A stretch of DNA of 64,000 nt from an uncultured Bacteroidales bacterium (GCA_902779085.1 CACYZY010000011.1:1-64000); one strand, 5' to 3'. Counted from the first letter of the stretch, positions 43,570-52,756 are shown. Notes: generated by a model not told the origin, from the letters alone. Numbers and translations are program-made.

Positions 43570-44973
43570 ATGAAACCCTTTTTAGATAAAAACTTTCTGC
43601 TGGAGAGTGAGACAGCCAAACAGTTGTATCACGAACATGCGGCCAAACTGCCCATCATCGACTACCACTGCCACCTCAATCCCAAAGAAGTGGCAGAAGA
43701 CCATCGTTTTCGTTCCATCACCGAATTGTGGCTAGGTGGCGACCACTATAAGTGGCGTGCCTTGCGTGCCAATGGGGTAGATGAGTATTACATCACGGGT
43801 GGTGCCTCCGACTGGGAGAAGTTTCAGAAATGGGCAGAGACTATTCCCTATGCTTTCCGCAATCCGCTCTATCATTGGACGCATTTGGAACTTCGTACGG
43901 CTTTTGGTATTCAGAAGTTGCTCAATCCTGATACGGCTAAGGAAATCTACGACGAGTGTAATGAGAAGTTACAACAACCCGAGTTCTCTGTTCGTAGTCT
44001 CATGAAGCGCTATCATGTTGAGGTGGTATGCACTACCGACGACCCTGTTGACTCCTTGCAGTATCACGAGCAAATCAAGGATAGTGGTTTCGAGATAAAA
44101 GTGCTACCCACTTGGCGTCCAGACAAGGCAATGGCCATTGATAATCCTAAGACCTATCGTGCCTATATCGAGCAACTATCTAAGGTTAGTGGTGTAGATA
44201 TCTATAACTACAGCGATTTGCTTGAGGCCCTTTACCTGCGTCATCTCTATTTTGCCCAACATGGTTGCAAATTGTCCGATCATGGCATCGACTGCTTCTA
44301 TGCCGAGCCAGTGACAGAAGACGAGATGCAGGCCATTTTCGTCAAGGTCATGACAGGTGATGAAGCCACCGAGGCGGAAAAACTGAAATTCAAGTCGGGC
44401 TTACTAACCTATTTTGCTGAGCTCGATGCTGATACACAGTGGGTACAACAGTTCCATTTTGGTCCGTTGCGCAACAACAACACCAAGATGTTCCAGCTGT
44501 TAGGTCCTGATGCAGGTTTTGACTCTATGGGTGAGTTCACTACCGCCAAGAGTATGGCACAGTTCTTCGACCACCTTAATACCGAAGGATGCCTGCCTAA
44601 GACTATTGTCTATAACCTCAACCCCAATGCCAATGCTATGGTGGCCACCATGATAGGCAACTTCCAGGATGGTAGTGTGCCAGGCAAGATGCAGTGGGGT
44701 AGTGGGTGGTGGTTCCTCGACCAGAAAGACGGCATAGAAAACCAACTCAATATGCTCTCTTTGCAAGGTTTGCTGAGCCGTTTTGTAGGCATGCTCACCG
44801 ACAGTCGTTCGTTCCTTTCTTATCCACGCCACGAGTATTTCCGCAGGATATTGTGCAACCTTGTAGGACGTGATGTAGAGAATGGCGAATTGCCTGCAGA
44901 AGAGATGCCACGCATCTGTCAGATGATTGAAGATATTTGTTATTATAATGCGAAACACTACTTTAATTTTTGA
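43570..44973 (+). CDS. uxaC: Glucuronate (uronate) isomerase
   Basis: 467 residues from the ATG at 43570 (MKPFLDKNFLLESETAKQLY); an in-frame upstream ATG at 43516 adds residues unlike the family. Amidohydrolase-superfamily barrel that converts glucuronate to fructuronate and galacturonate to tagaturonate. Key stretch DYHCHLNPKEV (31-41) with metal ligands His33 and His35; TDDPVDSLQYH; LTDSRSFLSYPRHEYFRRIL near the C-terminus. It is the entry step of the cluster. Confidence 0.96.
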   Translation: MKPFLDKNFLLESETAKQLYHEHAAKLPIIDYHCHLNPKEVAEDHRFRSITELWLGGDHYKWRALRANGVDEYYITGGASDWEKFQKWAETIPYAFRNPLYHWTHLELRTAFGIQKLLNPDTAKEIYDECNEKLQQPEFSVRSLMKRYHVEVVCTTDDPVDSLQYHEQIKDSGFEIKVLPTWRPDKAMAIDNPKTYRAYIEQLSKVSGVDIYNYSDLLEALYLRHLYFAQHGCKLSDHGIDCFYAEPVTEDEMQAIFVKVMTGDEATEAEKLKFKSGLLTYFAELDADTQWVQQFHFGPLRNNNTKMFQLLGPDAGFDSMGEFTTAKSMAQFFDHLNTEGCLPKTIVYNLNPNANAMVATMIGNFQDGSVPGKMQWGSGWWFLDQKDGIENQLNMLSLQGLLSRFVGMLTDSRSFLSYPRHEYFRRILCNLVGRDVENGELPAEEMPRICQMIEDICYYNAKHYFNF

Positions 44974-44976
44974 GTT

Positions 44977-45462
44977 ATGAAAAGGTTTTTGGTATCAATT
45001 GCATGTATGGCAGGAGTGGCTTTGCTCATAGGTTGTGGCACCACTGCCAACAGTGCTGAGGCGACTGCAGAACAAGCAGCTAAGGTAAAACAAGCGATAG
45101 CTGACAGAAATTTTAAGATAGATGTCAACTTTATGTATCCACTAAGAGGGTCTTCAAGGAATCTTACTCCTGACTATTCTTTGGAGGTTAGAAATGACTC
45201 GCTTTTTTCACATCTTCCCTATATGGGTGAGGCCCGCAATCTTCCTTATGGTGGAGGTGTTGGCTTGATTTTCGATGAGCATATTACAAGTTATGCACAA
45301 CAGCAACAGAGGAATAACGAGTATCTCCTTGAGATAGGCGTAAAAAATCCAGAAGATAGTTTTGTCTATACCATCAGGGTGTTTGATAATGGCAAGGCGT
45401 CTGTTGACGTCAGGTCTCGACTGCGTGATCCCATCTCTTATTCAGGAGAGTTGAGCTTCTGA
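44977..45462 (+). CDS. DUF4251 lipoprotein
   Basis: 161 residues. Lipoprotein signal MKRFLVSIACMAGVALLIGC with a good lipobox (LLIGC). Mature part matches DUF4251 (FMYPLRGSSRNLTPDYSLEV; SHLPYMGEARNLPYGGGVGL), an exported Bacteroidetes family of unknown function, probably a beta-sandwich. It starts 3 bp after uxaC and may be cotranscribed by chance; DUF4251 genes occur in many contexts. Confidence 0.82.
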   Translation: MKRFLVSIACMAGVALLIGCGTTANSAEATAEQAAKVKQAIADRNFKIDVNFMYPLRGSSRNLTPDYSLEVRNDSLFSHLPYMGEARNLPYGGGVGLIFDEHITSYAQQQQRNNEYLLEIGVKNPEDSFVYTIRVFDNGKASVDVRSRLRDPISYSGELSF

Positions 45463-45520
45463 ATACAGTAGAAACACAAAAGGGACGTTTCTTCTTGAAA
45501 TATAGTCCATCGCTTAACTT

Positions 45521-45847
45521 CTATTTCGGGCGCTGAAGGTTTTCTTTCGGCACCCACCATTTCATGTGGTTCTCTAACTTCACCAGCACTTTGTTGCCCT
45601 GTACCTTCACGACCGTAACCTGCATGTCTTTGTCTAGATAGGTAGCATAGCCGAATTTGAAGAAGGTACTGAACATGTCGAAGTTATCGTTGTTGATATA
45701 CTCTCTTAGTTTGTCCAATGTCTCAGGCACCACAGTCCCGTAGCAGTCCTCTGTTATCGTTACCTGCTGACCAGGCTGTATTGTGTCTTCTGCCCAACCC
45801 GTTATGGTCATGACCGCCATCATCATTATTATGACTATCTTCTTCAT
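45521..45847 (-). CDS. Small exported protein of unknown function
   Basis: 108 residues from the ATG at 45847, where a clear signal peptide begins (MKKIVIIMMMAVMTITGWA). Not recognised. The mature part has a Cys in TEDCYGTVVPETLDKLREYI and ends with VVKVQGNKVLVKLENHMKWW, which looks like a small SH3-like beta barrel. A -7 element at 45852-45859 ends only 4 bp before the ATG, so the mRNA would be close to leaderless. It converges on the DUF4251 gene. Confidence 0.65.
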   Translation of the reverse strand: MKKIVIIMMMAVMTITGWAEDTIQPGQQVTITEDCYGTVVPETLDKLREYINNDNFDMFSTFFKFGYATYLDKDMQVTVVKVQGNKVLVKLENHMKWWVPKENLQRPK

Positions 45848-45851
45848 GTTG

Positions 45852-45859
45852 CAAATATA
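45852..45859 (-). promoter_or_regulatory. Promoter -7 element very close to the ATG at 45847
   Basis: Minus strand TATATTTG followed by CAAC and then ATG. If used, transcription would begin at or within a few bases of the start codon. Confidence 0.45.
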
Positions 45860-45933
45860 ACGATTAAATTCTTTCATAAATTCAAAGCCTCCACTTTATT
45901 AGTTGTTCTTTTGTTTAGTTGATTTCATCCTAT

Positions 45934-45995
45934 TTCCTCGCGACTCGGCAGAGCTCATGCTAGCTTGGCTCTGCGCTCGCTGCTCCGAAAAGTGT
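45934..45995 (+). repeat. Dispersed intergenic repeat, copy B
   Basis: CTCGCGACTCGGCAGAGCTC at its start, then TAGCTTGGCTCTGCGCTCGC and TGCTCCGAAAAGT. It aligns with copy C (58811-58875) over its whole length and with copy A over the first two thirds. It lies between two minus-strand genes. Confidence 0.7.
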
Positions 45996-46590
45996 TTTGT
46001 ACTCTTCCACAGACTACATCGGGCTGTGGTTCCCGCATCTTGGTTGGAATTAGTCAGCTGCGATGAATTACATCGGGTCACTGCCTCCCGTTTTGTGTTG
46101 ATCAATTGTGCAATTTATCCTGAGGGTGGTGCTCCTCATCTGCTTGGCCTTCGCAGAATCGCAGCTACCGTTGCCTTTCGTCTGATTGCTGATACAAAGA
46201 TACAACACGCGATACCCCCTTTGCAAATTATTTGCCCCCTTGTCCCAGGTTTTTTTGAAATGTTAAAATGTAAAATTTTAACTAGTAATTGTGTAAAGTG
46301 TTTTGTTTCAAGTATTTATGTTTGTATAAAACGGCATTATTATCCCTTCCTTAATGTACTTAATGGCCTTTTATAGGAGATTTAAAGGGATTTGGAGAGG
46401 ATATAAAGGGGGAGAGCCTACTGGAGAACTAATCTCTTGTCGTCACCGTCGGTTTGAGCGATTTGAGGGCTGGAAGTAGATCCTTGGGTGAACAAATCTC
46501 TTGTTGGCACCCGATGAGTTATTCAGTGACTTTTGATGCCTCGCTTGTCGGCATCCCCCAAATACACTGCAGAGTGAATGTTACTTTCCC
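45996..46590. other. Gene-poor stretch with weak direct repeats
   Basis: No convincing gene. An open plus-strand frame (45903-46376) has no family-like features and runs through repeat copy B. Two direct repeats are visible: TACATCGGG at 46015-46023 and again near 46070, and GAACTAATCTCTTGT (46426-46440) versus GAACAAATCTCTTGT (46490-46504). The stretch may hold remains of old intergenic elements. No RNA gene is recognised. Confidence 0.5.
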
Positions 46591-46767
46591 GACTAACAGA
46601 CTAACAAACTAACAAATGCAAAATCAACATTGCATAACATAACATTTATCGTTATATTTATATATTAATATTATATGCATAATATTAATATATAAATATA
46701 AACTTGCCTCTTAGGTTTTCGATAGTGATATGAGAAAACCAAATGTTAGTTTGTTAGTTTGTTAGTT
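46591..46767. repeat. Palindromic element with GTTAGTTT inverted-repeat ends
   Basis: Left end 46591-46615 (GACTAACAGACTAACAAACT and on) is nearly the reverse complement of the right end 46744-46767, which is three tandem copies of TGTTAGTT. In the middle, 46652-46672 and 46681-46701 form a perfect 21-bp, purely A/T inverted repeat around ATATGCAT. A smaller hairpin GGTTTTC/GAAAACC lies at about 46713-46740. The layout is like a miniature mobile element or a cruciform-forming locus. No target-site duplication was identified. Confidence 0.65.
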
Positions 46768-46851
46768 TGACTGTAGAAATGTAATATAGTCATGATAACA
46801 GACTAACATTTGAGCTTTGATAGAGATAATATAGAACTCTCCTTGATAGGA

Positions 46852-47916
46852 CTATATCCCAAAGTACTCTCTATACCTGTCATACAGATGACCTGCCTGC
46901 TGGTAGGCAGACTGAGGACTCATGAAGTGGGAGAACTCAAAGGTGATGGCCTTGTCGTAACCACAACGCTTGGCTGCTTCTAGCTTTAGACGGAGCTTAT
47001 CGAACTTGATAGGAAAGAACTTGATTGGCATATCACGGTCAAAGCTCTCGGCGTTGGTCCAACATTGCATACCATATCTATCTGCCAGTTTTTTGTTGAC
47101 AGTAAAGAATGCGTCCAGCTCATTGTAGTCGATGTGGCCGTCTTGGAAAGCACAGGCATCTACCACCTCATGTATGCCGTCGAATATCTCATCCCATTCA
47201 CGCTCATGCTGTTCTACTGACACGGCATCCTCTTTGGTCAAAGCGTTCCCTGCTGCCTCTACGGCTTTCTTGCCATCTATCCAGGGGGAGATGAAAGTGG
47301 GCAAGCCTCCTGATACATCCTTACACTGTTTGCCCATGTTATAGAAGGTTTGTACGGCACCTTTGGTGTTTCGTGAGATTTCAGTGCTGATATACCATCC
47401 TCCAAAACTCTTGTGGCGGGTGCCGTATTCGTTCCAAACCTCCTCAATTACATATTTGTTTCGCTCCACCTCTAATGTCATGTCGCCAGTATCCCAGTAA
47501 TGACCACTGTCATACAGACCAAAGTAGAAGTGCATGTCATATTTATCGGCTAACCGCAAGAATAGTTCCAATATATCCATGGAAGGCATGTAGCAACCTT
47601 GGCTCATCAGGTATTTGGAGGGGTAGGTGATGAACTTGCGATATCCAGAGCGTATCATGATAACAGTGTCAATACCTATCGCTTTCATGTGTTGGAAGTC
47701 GCGTTCCCATTCCCTTGCTCCCCAGTTCTGGTGGGGTATGTCATGAGATATCTCATCGAGAAATGTGCCTGTAATTTTCAGCGCATTGTTGCTGACTAAT
47801 AAATGACTACCTTCTAGTGATGTCTTTTCATCTGAAGGATTTTGCTGACAACCATTGATGATGGCAGCTCCACCCACCATTGCTATATTTCTGATAAATT
47901 CCCTACGGTTGCTCAT
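46852..47916 (-). CDS. Exported DUF4434-like TIM-barrel protein
   Basis: 354 residues. N-terminus MSNRREFIRNIAMVGGAAII has a twin-arginine-like signal followed by a lipobox (INGC, Cys23). The mature part, KITGTFLDEISHDIPHQNWG then WERDFQHMKAIGIDTVIMIR and FGGWYISTEISRNTKG, matches DUF4434, a glycoside-hydrolase-like barrel family of unknown activity. The Glu in YISTEI at the end of a strand is in the place of a catalytic acid. It lies 36 bp downstream of the alpha/beta hydrolase-GDPD gene on the same strand and is probably cotranscribed. Confidence 0.75.
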   Translation of the reverse strand: MSNRREFIRNIAMVGGAAIINGCQQNPSDEKTSLEGSHLLVSNNALKITGTFLDEISHDIPHQNWGAREWERDFQHMKAIGIDTVIMIRSGYRKFITYPSKYLMSQGCYMPSMDILELFLRLADKYDMHFYFGLYDSGHYWDTGDMTLEVERNKYVIEEVWNEYGTRHKSFGGWYISTEISRNTKGAVQTFYNMGKQCKDVSGGLPTFISPWIDGKKAVEAAGNALTKEDAVSVEQHEREWDEIFDGIHEVVDACAFQDGHIDYNELDAFFTVNKKLADRYGMQCWTNAESFDRDMPIKFFPIKFDKLRLKLEAAKRCGYDKAITFEFSHFMSPQSAYQQAGHLYDRYREYFGI

Positions 47917-47952
47917 AATGATTCTTTATGATTAATATATACTACTTACTTC

Positions 47953-49758
47953 TTATCTTCCAGGTCTCCATAGGTTAGGGTCACCTTTCAGATATCGAGA
48001 AAATGGTTTCACCTCATTACTGATGAAAATGGTGGCACCTGTGGCTATCATCGGATCAAAAACATCGGCAGGTTTGTCATCGTGCTTCATGTCTCGGAAG
48101 TGGCCTGCATAGCCTTTGCCACTAATATCCATTGCTACACGACATACTTGCAACGTCTGTTTCAGTGCCGTTGGCAATAAAGCGTTGGCTTGGTTGGCAA
48201 AACGTAGTTCTACAGCAACAGGGCTCTGCTTAAGCCATGCTTGCAGCTTGCTCATGGCACTCATGGAATCCAAGTCAACCAGTGGCATGAACAATAATCC
48301 TTTGGTGTCAACTTGTTCGGTGAGCCCTCCAAGAATGACCATCTTCTCTGCTCCCAATGAATGAACCACTTCGGCAATCTTGTCGATATTTGCAGACGAA
48401 TTCTTGATGAGCAATAGGATTTTGCTCTGAGCAAAGGCAATGGCATCAGATAAGGTTGGCACTACCTTGTCGGTATATGGATCACTTCCGCTTTTGCGGT
48501 ATGCATATCTTCTCAGTTCCTTCAATGTTAGGTCTTTCACATATACAGGTCTGCCTTCTACATACATTACACGGTTCAACGAATCATCTTTCATCAATAC
48601 CAATTCATCATCTTTGGTCAACTGCAAGTCGATAGGAACGATGGCAGCATCCTTCTCCACTGCCTTCTCGATGGAACGAAGCGAGTTCTCTACCGTTCCA
48701 TGCCAATCGCCCATATCGGCAGCCAGAAGAACATCCTTATTATCCTTATCTTTCAGCTTGTAGCTCAAACTGATGCCTTTGCGCTGAGAGAACAGCCAGT
48801 CGCGTATAGCCTCTATACTATAGGTGGTGAGCCAAGAGCACATGTGATCGGGGGCTCCACGCATATCACTCAATGCCTTTGGCACCACATCACTTAGTAC
48901 CAAGTAATTGATGTTGGCATGTTTAGCTAGCATTTCCTTCACTTTAAAATCAAGTTGAGCATCGGTAGATTGTGCACTGATGTAATCTTTAGTAACGGTA
49001 GCACCTTTGGTTTGCAGATACTCTGTGATGGCGTTCATGCCAGGATAAGCGCGCATATCGCCTTCAGCCACACTGATCCAGATATTCATCTTAGCCAACG
49101 GACCAGTCACTGTAGGTTCCCACTGACCAGAACATAAATAAGAAGCTGCAAACAGTTCGGGGTATTTGATGTTGAGGGCTATGCTTGCCATACATCCACC
49201 TGATTGGCCAGTGGTATAGATGCGATCGGCATCAATGGAATAATGTGCTTGTAAGTTGTTGATCAGACTGACAGTAGCATCAAGTGCAGGACTTGCCTCG
49301 CTCTTGTCGTTGGCAATAGTCGTTGCATATTGCGGAGCCAGGACGAAGCATGGGTGCTTTTGCTGCTCATAATCACTTGCCCATATAACAGCTCCCAGTC
49401 CTTGTGTCAGAGTGGCTGTCACTTCACGACCAGTAACACTGGCATCGTGCATGAACAGTACCAACGGATACTTCTTTGAGGGGTCATAGTCTTTGGGAAC
49501 AAAAAGATTGTAAGGCAAGTCTATACCTGTGGTCTTGTCTTGGTAGCTGAGTTGCTTGAATTTTGCAATGGTCTCCTTGAACACGATTGAGTCGGGGATT
49601 GCCTTGTCATAACGGAAATAGGGTACCCAGCTACGGGTAGGCCCTCCACCTCTGCCTGCTTGCGGTGTACGAGGAGGTTGCGCCATAACTACGTTGGTAG
49701 AAATAAACCATAGTGCCATGAATGACACAACGAGTGCTTGAATACATTTCTTGCACAT
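47953..49758 (-). CDS. Exported alpha/beta hydrolase fused to a degenerate GDPD-like domain
   Basis: 601 residues; signal peptide ends near residue 26 (VVMAQ). Residues about 55-325 are an esterase/PHB-depolymerase-like alpha/beta hydrolase (LPYNLFVPKDYDPSKKYPLV; nucleophile Ser186 in GQSGG; His305 in GAPDH; a likely acid near Asp234). Residues about 345-595 resemble a glycerophosphodiester phosphodiesterase (TVENSLRSIEKAVEKDA; IDLQLTKDDELVLMKDDSLN), but the catalytic HRG is replaced by DMG, the E-x-D metal pair by P-x-D, and the HD of the MHD motif by KD. The second domain is thus probably a binding module. Start chosen at the signal peptide. Confidence 0.75.
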   Translation of the reverse strand: MCKKCIQALVVSFMALWFISTNVVMAQPPRTPQAGRGGGPTRSWVPYFRYDKAIPDSIVFKETIAKFKQLSYQDKTTGIDLPYNLFVPKDYDPSKKYPLVLFMHDASVTGREVTATLTQGLGAVIWASDYEQQKHPCFVLAPQYATTIANDKSEASPALDATVSLINNLQAHYSIDADRIYTTGQSGGCMASIALNIKYPELFAASYLCSGQWEPTVTGPLAKMNIWISVAEGDMRAYPGMNAITEYLQTKGATVTKDYISAQSTDAQLDFKVKEMLAKHANINYLVLSDVVPKALSDMRGAPDHMCSWLTTYSIEAIRDWLFSQRKGISLSYKLKDKDNKDVLLAADMGDWHGTVENSLRSIEKAVEKDAAIVPIDLQLTKDDELVLMKDDSLNRVMYVEGRPVYVKDLTLKELRRYAYRKSGSDPYTDKVVPTLSDAIAFAQSKILLLIKNSSANIDKIAEVVHSLGAEKMVILGGLTEQVDTKGLLFMPLVDLDSMSAMSKLQAWLKQSPVAVELRFANQANALLPTALKQTLQVCRVAMDISGKGYAGHFRDMKHDDKPADVFDPMIATGATIFISNEVKPFSRYLKGDPNLWRPGR

Positions 49759-49839
49759 AGTAATTAAAGGTTGGAGTTTAATTTGAACTTAGTAAGGTTC
49801 AGGTCTCTACCAAGACCTTTGGGTTAGTATGATAAGCTT

Positions 49840-50376
49840 CTATATATCAATCTGTACAATGCCACCATAAGGTGTGAGTGAAAAGATGCTGAAGGCTTCG
49901 TCAAAAGAAACAATGCCAGCATAGACCTGGGCGCAGATGAGGACTCCTCCGTGGGCAAAGATTGCCACGTTTTTATAGGATTGCTGGCGTAACTCATCTA
50001 GAAACTTACTGACACGACGAAGTTGCATTTCAAACGACTCACCGTTTGGTGTAGGCAAGTGCAGGTAATCGTTGTACCAATCCTGGATGTAAGGGTCGGT
50101 GATGTCATCGTAACGTTGCATCTCCCAATCGCCCATGTTCATCTCTTTCAGGCGTTCGTCACGTTGGGCATCGGGATAGCCACAATAGGTGGCAAGTTTG
50201 ACGGCTCTGGTGAGCGGACTGCAATAGACCTTGTCGAAAGGTGTGTGCGCTTCAAGGTTGGCCTTGACCAATGCGGCTTCATCTGGAAATGTGGCCTTTA
50301 CAGGTACATCGGTATGTCCGTAGCAAGTGCCTTGTGGTACATCAACAGAGGTATGGCGGATGAGGGTAACTTTCAT
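49840..50376 (-). CDS. cobC: Histidine phosphatase, probable alpha-ribazole phosphatase
   Basis: 178 residues from the ATG at 50376 (MKVTLIRHTSVD), 2 bp after the cobS stop; the longer frame to 50412 overlaps cobS. Phosphoglycerate-mutase-like fold with the catalytic RHT motif at 7-9, CYGHTDVPV, YCSPLTRAVKLA and FAHGGVL (second catalytic His). In this operon it removes the phosphate from alpha-ribazole-5'-phosphate or adenosylcobalamin phosphate in the last steps of cobalamin assembly. Last gene of cobUTSC. Confidence 0.9.
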   Translation of the reverse strand: MKVTLIRHTSVDVPQGTCYGHTDVPVKATFPDEAALVKANLEAHTPFDKVYCSPLTRAVKLATYCGYPDAQRDERLKEMNMGDWEMQRYDDITDPYIQDWYNDYLHLPTPNGESFEMQLRRVSKFLDELRQQSYKNVAIFAHGGVLICAQVYAGIVSFDEAFSIFSLTPYGGIVQIDI

Positions 50377-50378
50377 AA

Positions 50379-51131
50379 TTATTGGCAATAATACAAGTCT
50401 ATGGCTAAACAAGTGAGGAGGTAGGATAATTCACTGATGAGGAACAACGCTCCACAACAATCACCTGTATAGCCTTGGATGCGACGCTTCATCAACCACA
50501 TGAGTAGGATGAAAACCACCACTGGTGCCAGTAATGCAGACCAAAAAGTTTTTGGCAGGAATATGACGGCAGGGATGGTACCTAACAGGGCTCCGATGAA
50601 AGCCTCTATGGCAGTCATGCGTTGGTATATAGTTTTGTTCTTGGCTTCCTCTTCTTTACGTGCATATGGTAAAATATTGATTATGTGAGATGATACAAAC
50701 TTGCACCATACATCGCCAGTGAAAACTATGGCACATAAAAGCAACAAGGGTAGGGCACTCATTTGAGTGAGCAATAGAAAATAGATGATAAGTCCGATTA
50801 CTCCATAAGTACCGATGTGCGAATCCTTCATAATCAAAAGAATACGTTCGTGCGTTTCGCCACCTCCCATGCCATCACAGAAATCAGCCAAGCCATCTTC
50901 ATGTAAACAACCAGTGACTAATAGTCGGGAAACGATAGCTAATAACCACGCCATGCTTAATGGCATTACTTGGCTTGCCAACCAAAGTACGCCCACCATG
51001 ATGCCACCTGTGAGCCACCCTGCCAATGGCCATAAAGGAACCACGTGCTTGAAGTGCTCAGTATCAACTTGCTTGATTCGCCAGAAAGGCAAACGGGTGA
51101 AAAACATCAATGTCGCTAATATCCTATCCAT
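50379..51131 (-). CDS. cobS: Adenosylcobinamide-GDP ribazoletransferase (cobalamin synthase)
   Basis: 250-residue integral membrane enzyme that joins adenosylcobinamide-GDP with alpha-ribazole. N-terminal FFTRLPFWRIK, then the conserved acidic stretch HEDGLADFCDGMGGGETHERILLIMKD in residues about 76-102 (Mg-binding Asp cluster), followed by several hydrophobic segments. Length is normal. Four bases separate it from cobT. Confidence 0.95.
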   Translation of the reverse strand: MDRILATLMFFTRLPFWRIKQVDTEHFKHVVPLWPLAGWLTGGIMVGVLWLASQVMPLSMAWLLAIVSRLLVTGCLHEDGLADFCDGMGGGETHERILLIMKDSHIGTYGVIGLIIYFLLLTQMSALPLLLLCAIVFTGDVWCKFVSSHIINILPYARKEEEAKNKTIYQRMTAIEAFIGALLGTIPAVIFLPKTFWSALLAPVVVFILLMWLMKRRIQGYTGDCCGALFLISELSYLLTCLAIDLYYCQ

Positions 51132-51135
51132 ATTA

Positions 51136-52173
51136 TTAAAAATATTTCGTGATGGAGGCTTTCTGGAAACTCTCCATCTCGTTGATCATTCTTACGGCAG
51201 AATCAACAATGGGGTAGGCACAGATGGCGCCCGTGCCTTCACCCAGTCGTAAACCAAGATTCAATAGCGGTTTGGCACCCATAGCGTCGAGTAGTAGTTT
51301 ATGGCCCGACTCGTCACCACAGTGTCCGAATATGGCATAATCCTTTACCGCTGGGTATAATTGCATAGCTGCCAACATGCAGGCGGTCATGATAAAGCCA
51401 TCAACTAATATAATAATATGGTCTTCAGCTGCTTGCAACATGGCACCGATGGCCATTACCATCTCATATCCTCCGAAATTGCTTATGATTTTTTTAGGTG
51501 ATTTGCTTCCACTATAATTGTCTAATGCTTTTTGCAAGATTTGTAATTTGCGGTTCACACCTCGACTGTCGAGACCGCTACCAGCCCCTACGCACAGTGC
51601 TAGAGGTATGCTAGTAAAAAGGTGCATCCAGATGGAGGAGGGCGAAGTGTTACCAATACCCATTTCACCAAAACTCAGTATATTACTGCCTTCGTCCTCA
51701 CAACGTTTCACCATCTCGGCGCCACGTTCTAAGCACAAGTTCATTTCTTCATCGGTCATTGCTGCTTCATACAGAAAATTGCGTGTACCCTTGCGTACCT
51801 TCATATTGATGATCCCTCGTTCGTAAGGCAGGTCGAAATTAACGCCAGCATCCACAATCTTTAATCCGAAACTGTGTTGGTGTGTCAAGAAATTCACGCC
51901 ACCACCGCCGTGTGTGAAATGTATGGTCTGTTGCCAGGTCACTTCTTTGGGTGATACGCTTACTCCTTCGTCTGCAATGCCATGATCGGCACAGAAAATG
52001 ATGTTCTGTGGATGGCGAAGCTGTGGACTGAGTGTTTGCTGAATCAACCCTATTTGTAGGGCCAGTTCCTCTAAGGTGCCTAATGATCCCTTAGGTTTGG
52101 TAAGGTTGTTTATCTTGTCAACCAAAGCGTCTTTAATGCCCAAATTCGGTGATTGTATATTAAATTCTTTCAT
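51136..52173 (-). CDS. cobT: Nicotinate-nucleotide--dimethylbenzimidazole phosphoribosyltransferase
   Basis: 345 residues from the ATG at 52173; a TTG two codons earlier is in frame. Makes alpha-ribazole phosphate from the lower-ligand base and nicotinate mononucleotide. Typical features: [65 protein letters not shown] and [10 protein letters not shown] (catalytic Glu near the C-terminus). No bluB or bza genes are in view, so the origin of the lower base is open. Confidence 0.95.
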   Translation of the reverse strand: MKEFNIQSPNLGIKDALVDKINNLTKPKGSLGTLEELALQIGLIQQTLSPQLRHPQNIIFCADHGIADEGVSVSPKEVTWQQTIHFTHGGGGVNFLTHQHSFGLKIVDAGVNFDLPYERGIINMKVRKGTRNFLYEAAMTDEEMNLCLERGAEMVKRCEDEGSNILSFGEMGIGNTSPSSIWMHLFTSIPLALCVGAGSGLDSRGVNRKLQILQKALDNYSGSKSPKKIISNFGGYEMVMAIGAMLQAAEDHIIILVDGFIMTACMLAAMQLYPAVKDYAIFGHCGDESGHKLLLDAMGAKPLLNLGLRLGEGTGAICAYPIVDSAVRMINEMESFQKASITKYF

Positions 52174-52180
52174 AGTCAAA

Positions 52181-52690
52181 TTATTTGATTTTCACTGGTA
52201 TTCCGCTTACCATTAATATCACCTCGTCAGCTTGTGAAGATACGAATTGATTGAACCATCCTTGCAGGTCGGTGAAGCGACGCTGAATATTGTTAGGTGA
52301 GGTACCACCCATACCTATCTCGTTAGTTACAAAAATAAAGGTAGCATCCTGGTTAGTGAATTCCTTAAACTCCTGCTTCATGGCATTGAGTGTAGCATCC
52401 ACTTCATCGTGAAGGTCGAAGAAATAATTATTGCACCACATGGTGATGCAGTCAATGAGAACCACACGCCCAGGTAGCTGGTGCTTGCTCAGTTCTTTTT
52501 CTTCTTCGATGTTGGTCCATTCTGAACCTCTACGCTCTTGGTGGTTCTGCACACGTTGGCGAAACTCATCGTCCCACACACGAGCGGTTGCCAGATAGAC
52601 AGGGTTAGATGATAGACTCAGTGCTAGTTGCTCTGCGTAACTGCTTTTGCCAGAACGCGCTCCACCTGTTATCATGATGATTTTTTTCAT
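52181..52690 (-). CDS. cobU: Adenosylcobinamide kinase/guanylyltransferase
   Basis: 169-residue bifunctional enzyme that phosphorylates adenosylcobinamide and then adds GMP. P-loop [12 protein letters not shown] at 9-20; second conserved segment near [14 protein letters not shown]; and [17 protein letters not shown]. The guanylylated His lies in the [11 protein letters not shown] region. First gene of the minus-strand cobUTSC operon, divergent from cbiA; a -7-like TATATTCG is seen on the minus strand near 52720. Confidence 0.95.
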   Translation of the reverse strand: MKKIIMITGGARSGKSSYAEQLALSLSSNPVYLATARVWDDEFRQRVQNHQERRGSEWTNIEEEKELSKHQLPGRVVLIDCITMWCNNYFFDLHDEVDATLNAMKQEFKEFTNQDATFIFVTNEIGMGGTSPNNIQRRFTDLQGWFNQFVSSQADEVILMVSGIPVKIK

Positions 52691-52748
52691 TGATGTCTTT
52701 ATTTCTGTTTTTACTCTGCGAATATACGTTTTTTTCGATAAAAATGTT

Positions 52749-52756
52749 TATCTTTG
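52749..52756 (+). promoter_or_regulatory. Promoter -7 element for cbiA
   Basis: TATCTTTG, perfect match, 22 bp before the ATG at 52779. It is inside the longer open frame and so supports the shorter start. Confidence 0.7.

Noticed and set aside
45903-46376. 157-codon open plus-strand frame in the gene-poor region
   Set aside because: It runs through repeat copy B, has no signal peptide, domain or codon pattern typical of neighbours, and no promoter; most likely chance.
49795-49830. AGGTCT/AGACCT hairpin after cobC as a terminator
   Set aside because: Short stem without a T-tract on the minus strand; not listed as a feature.
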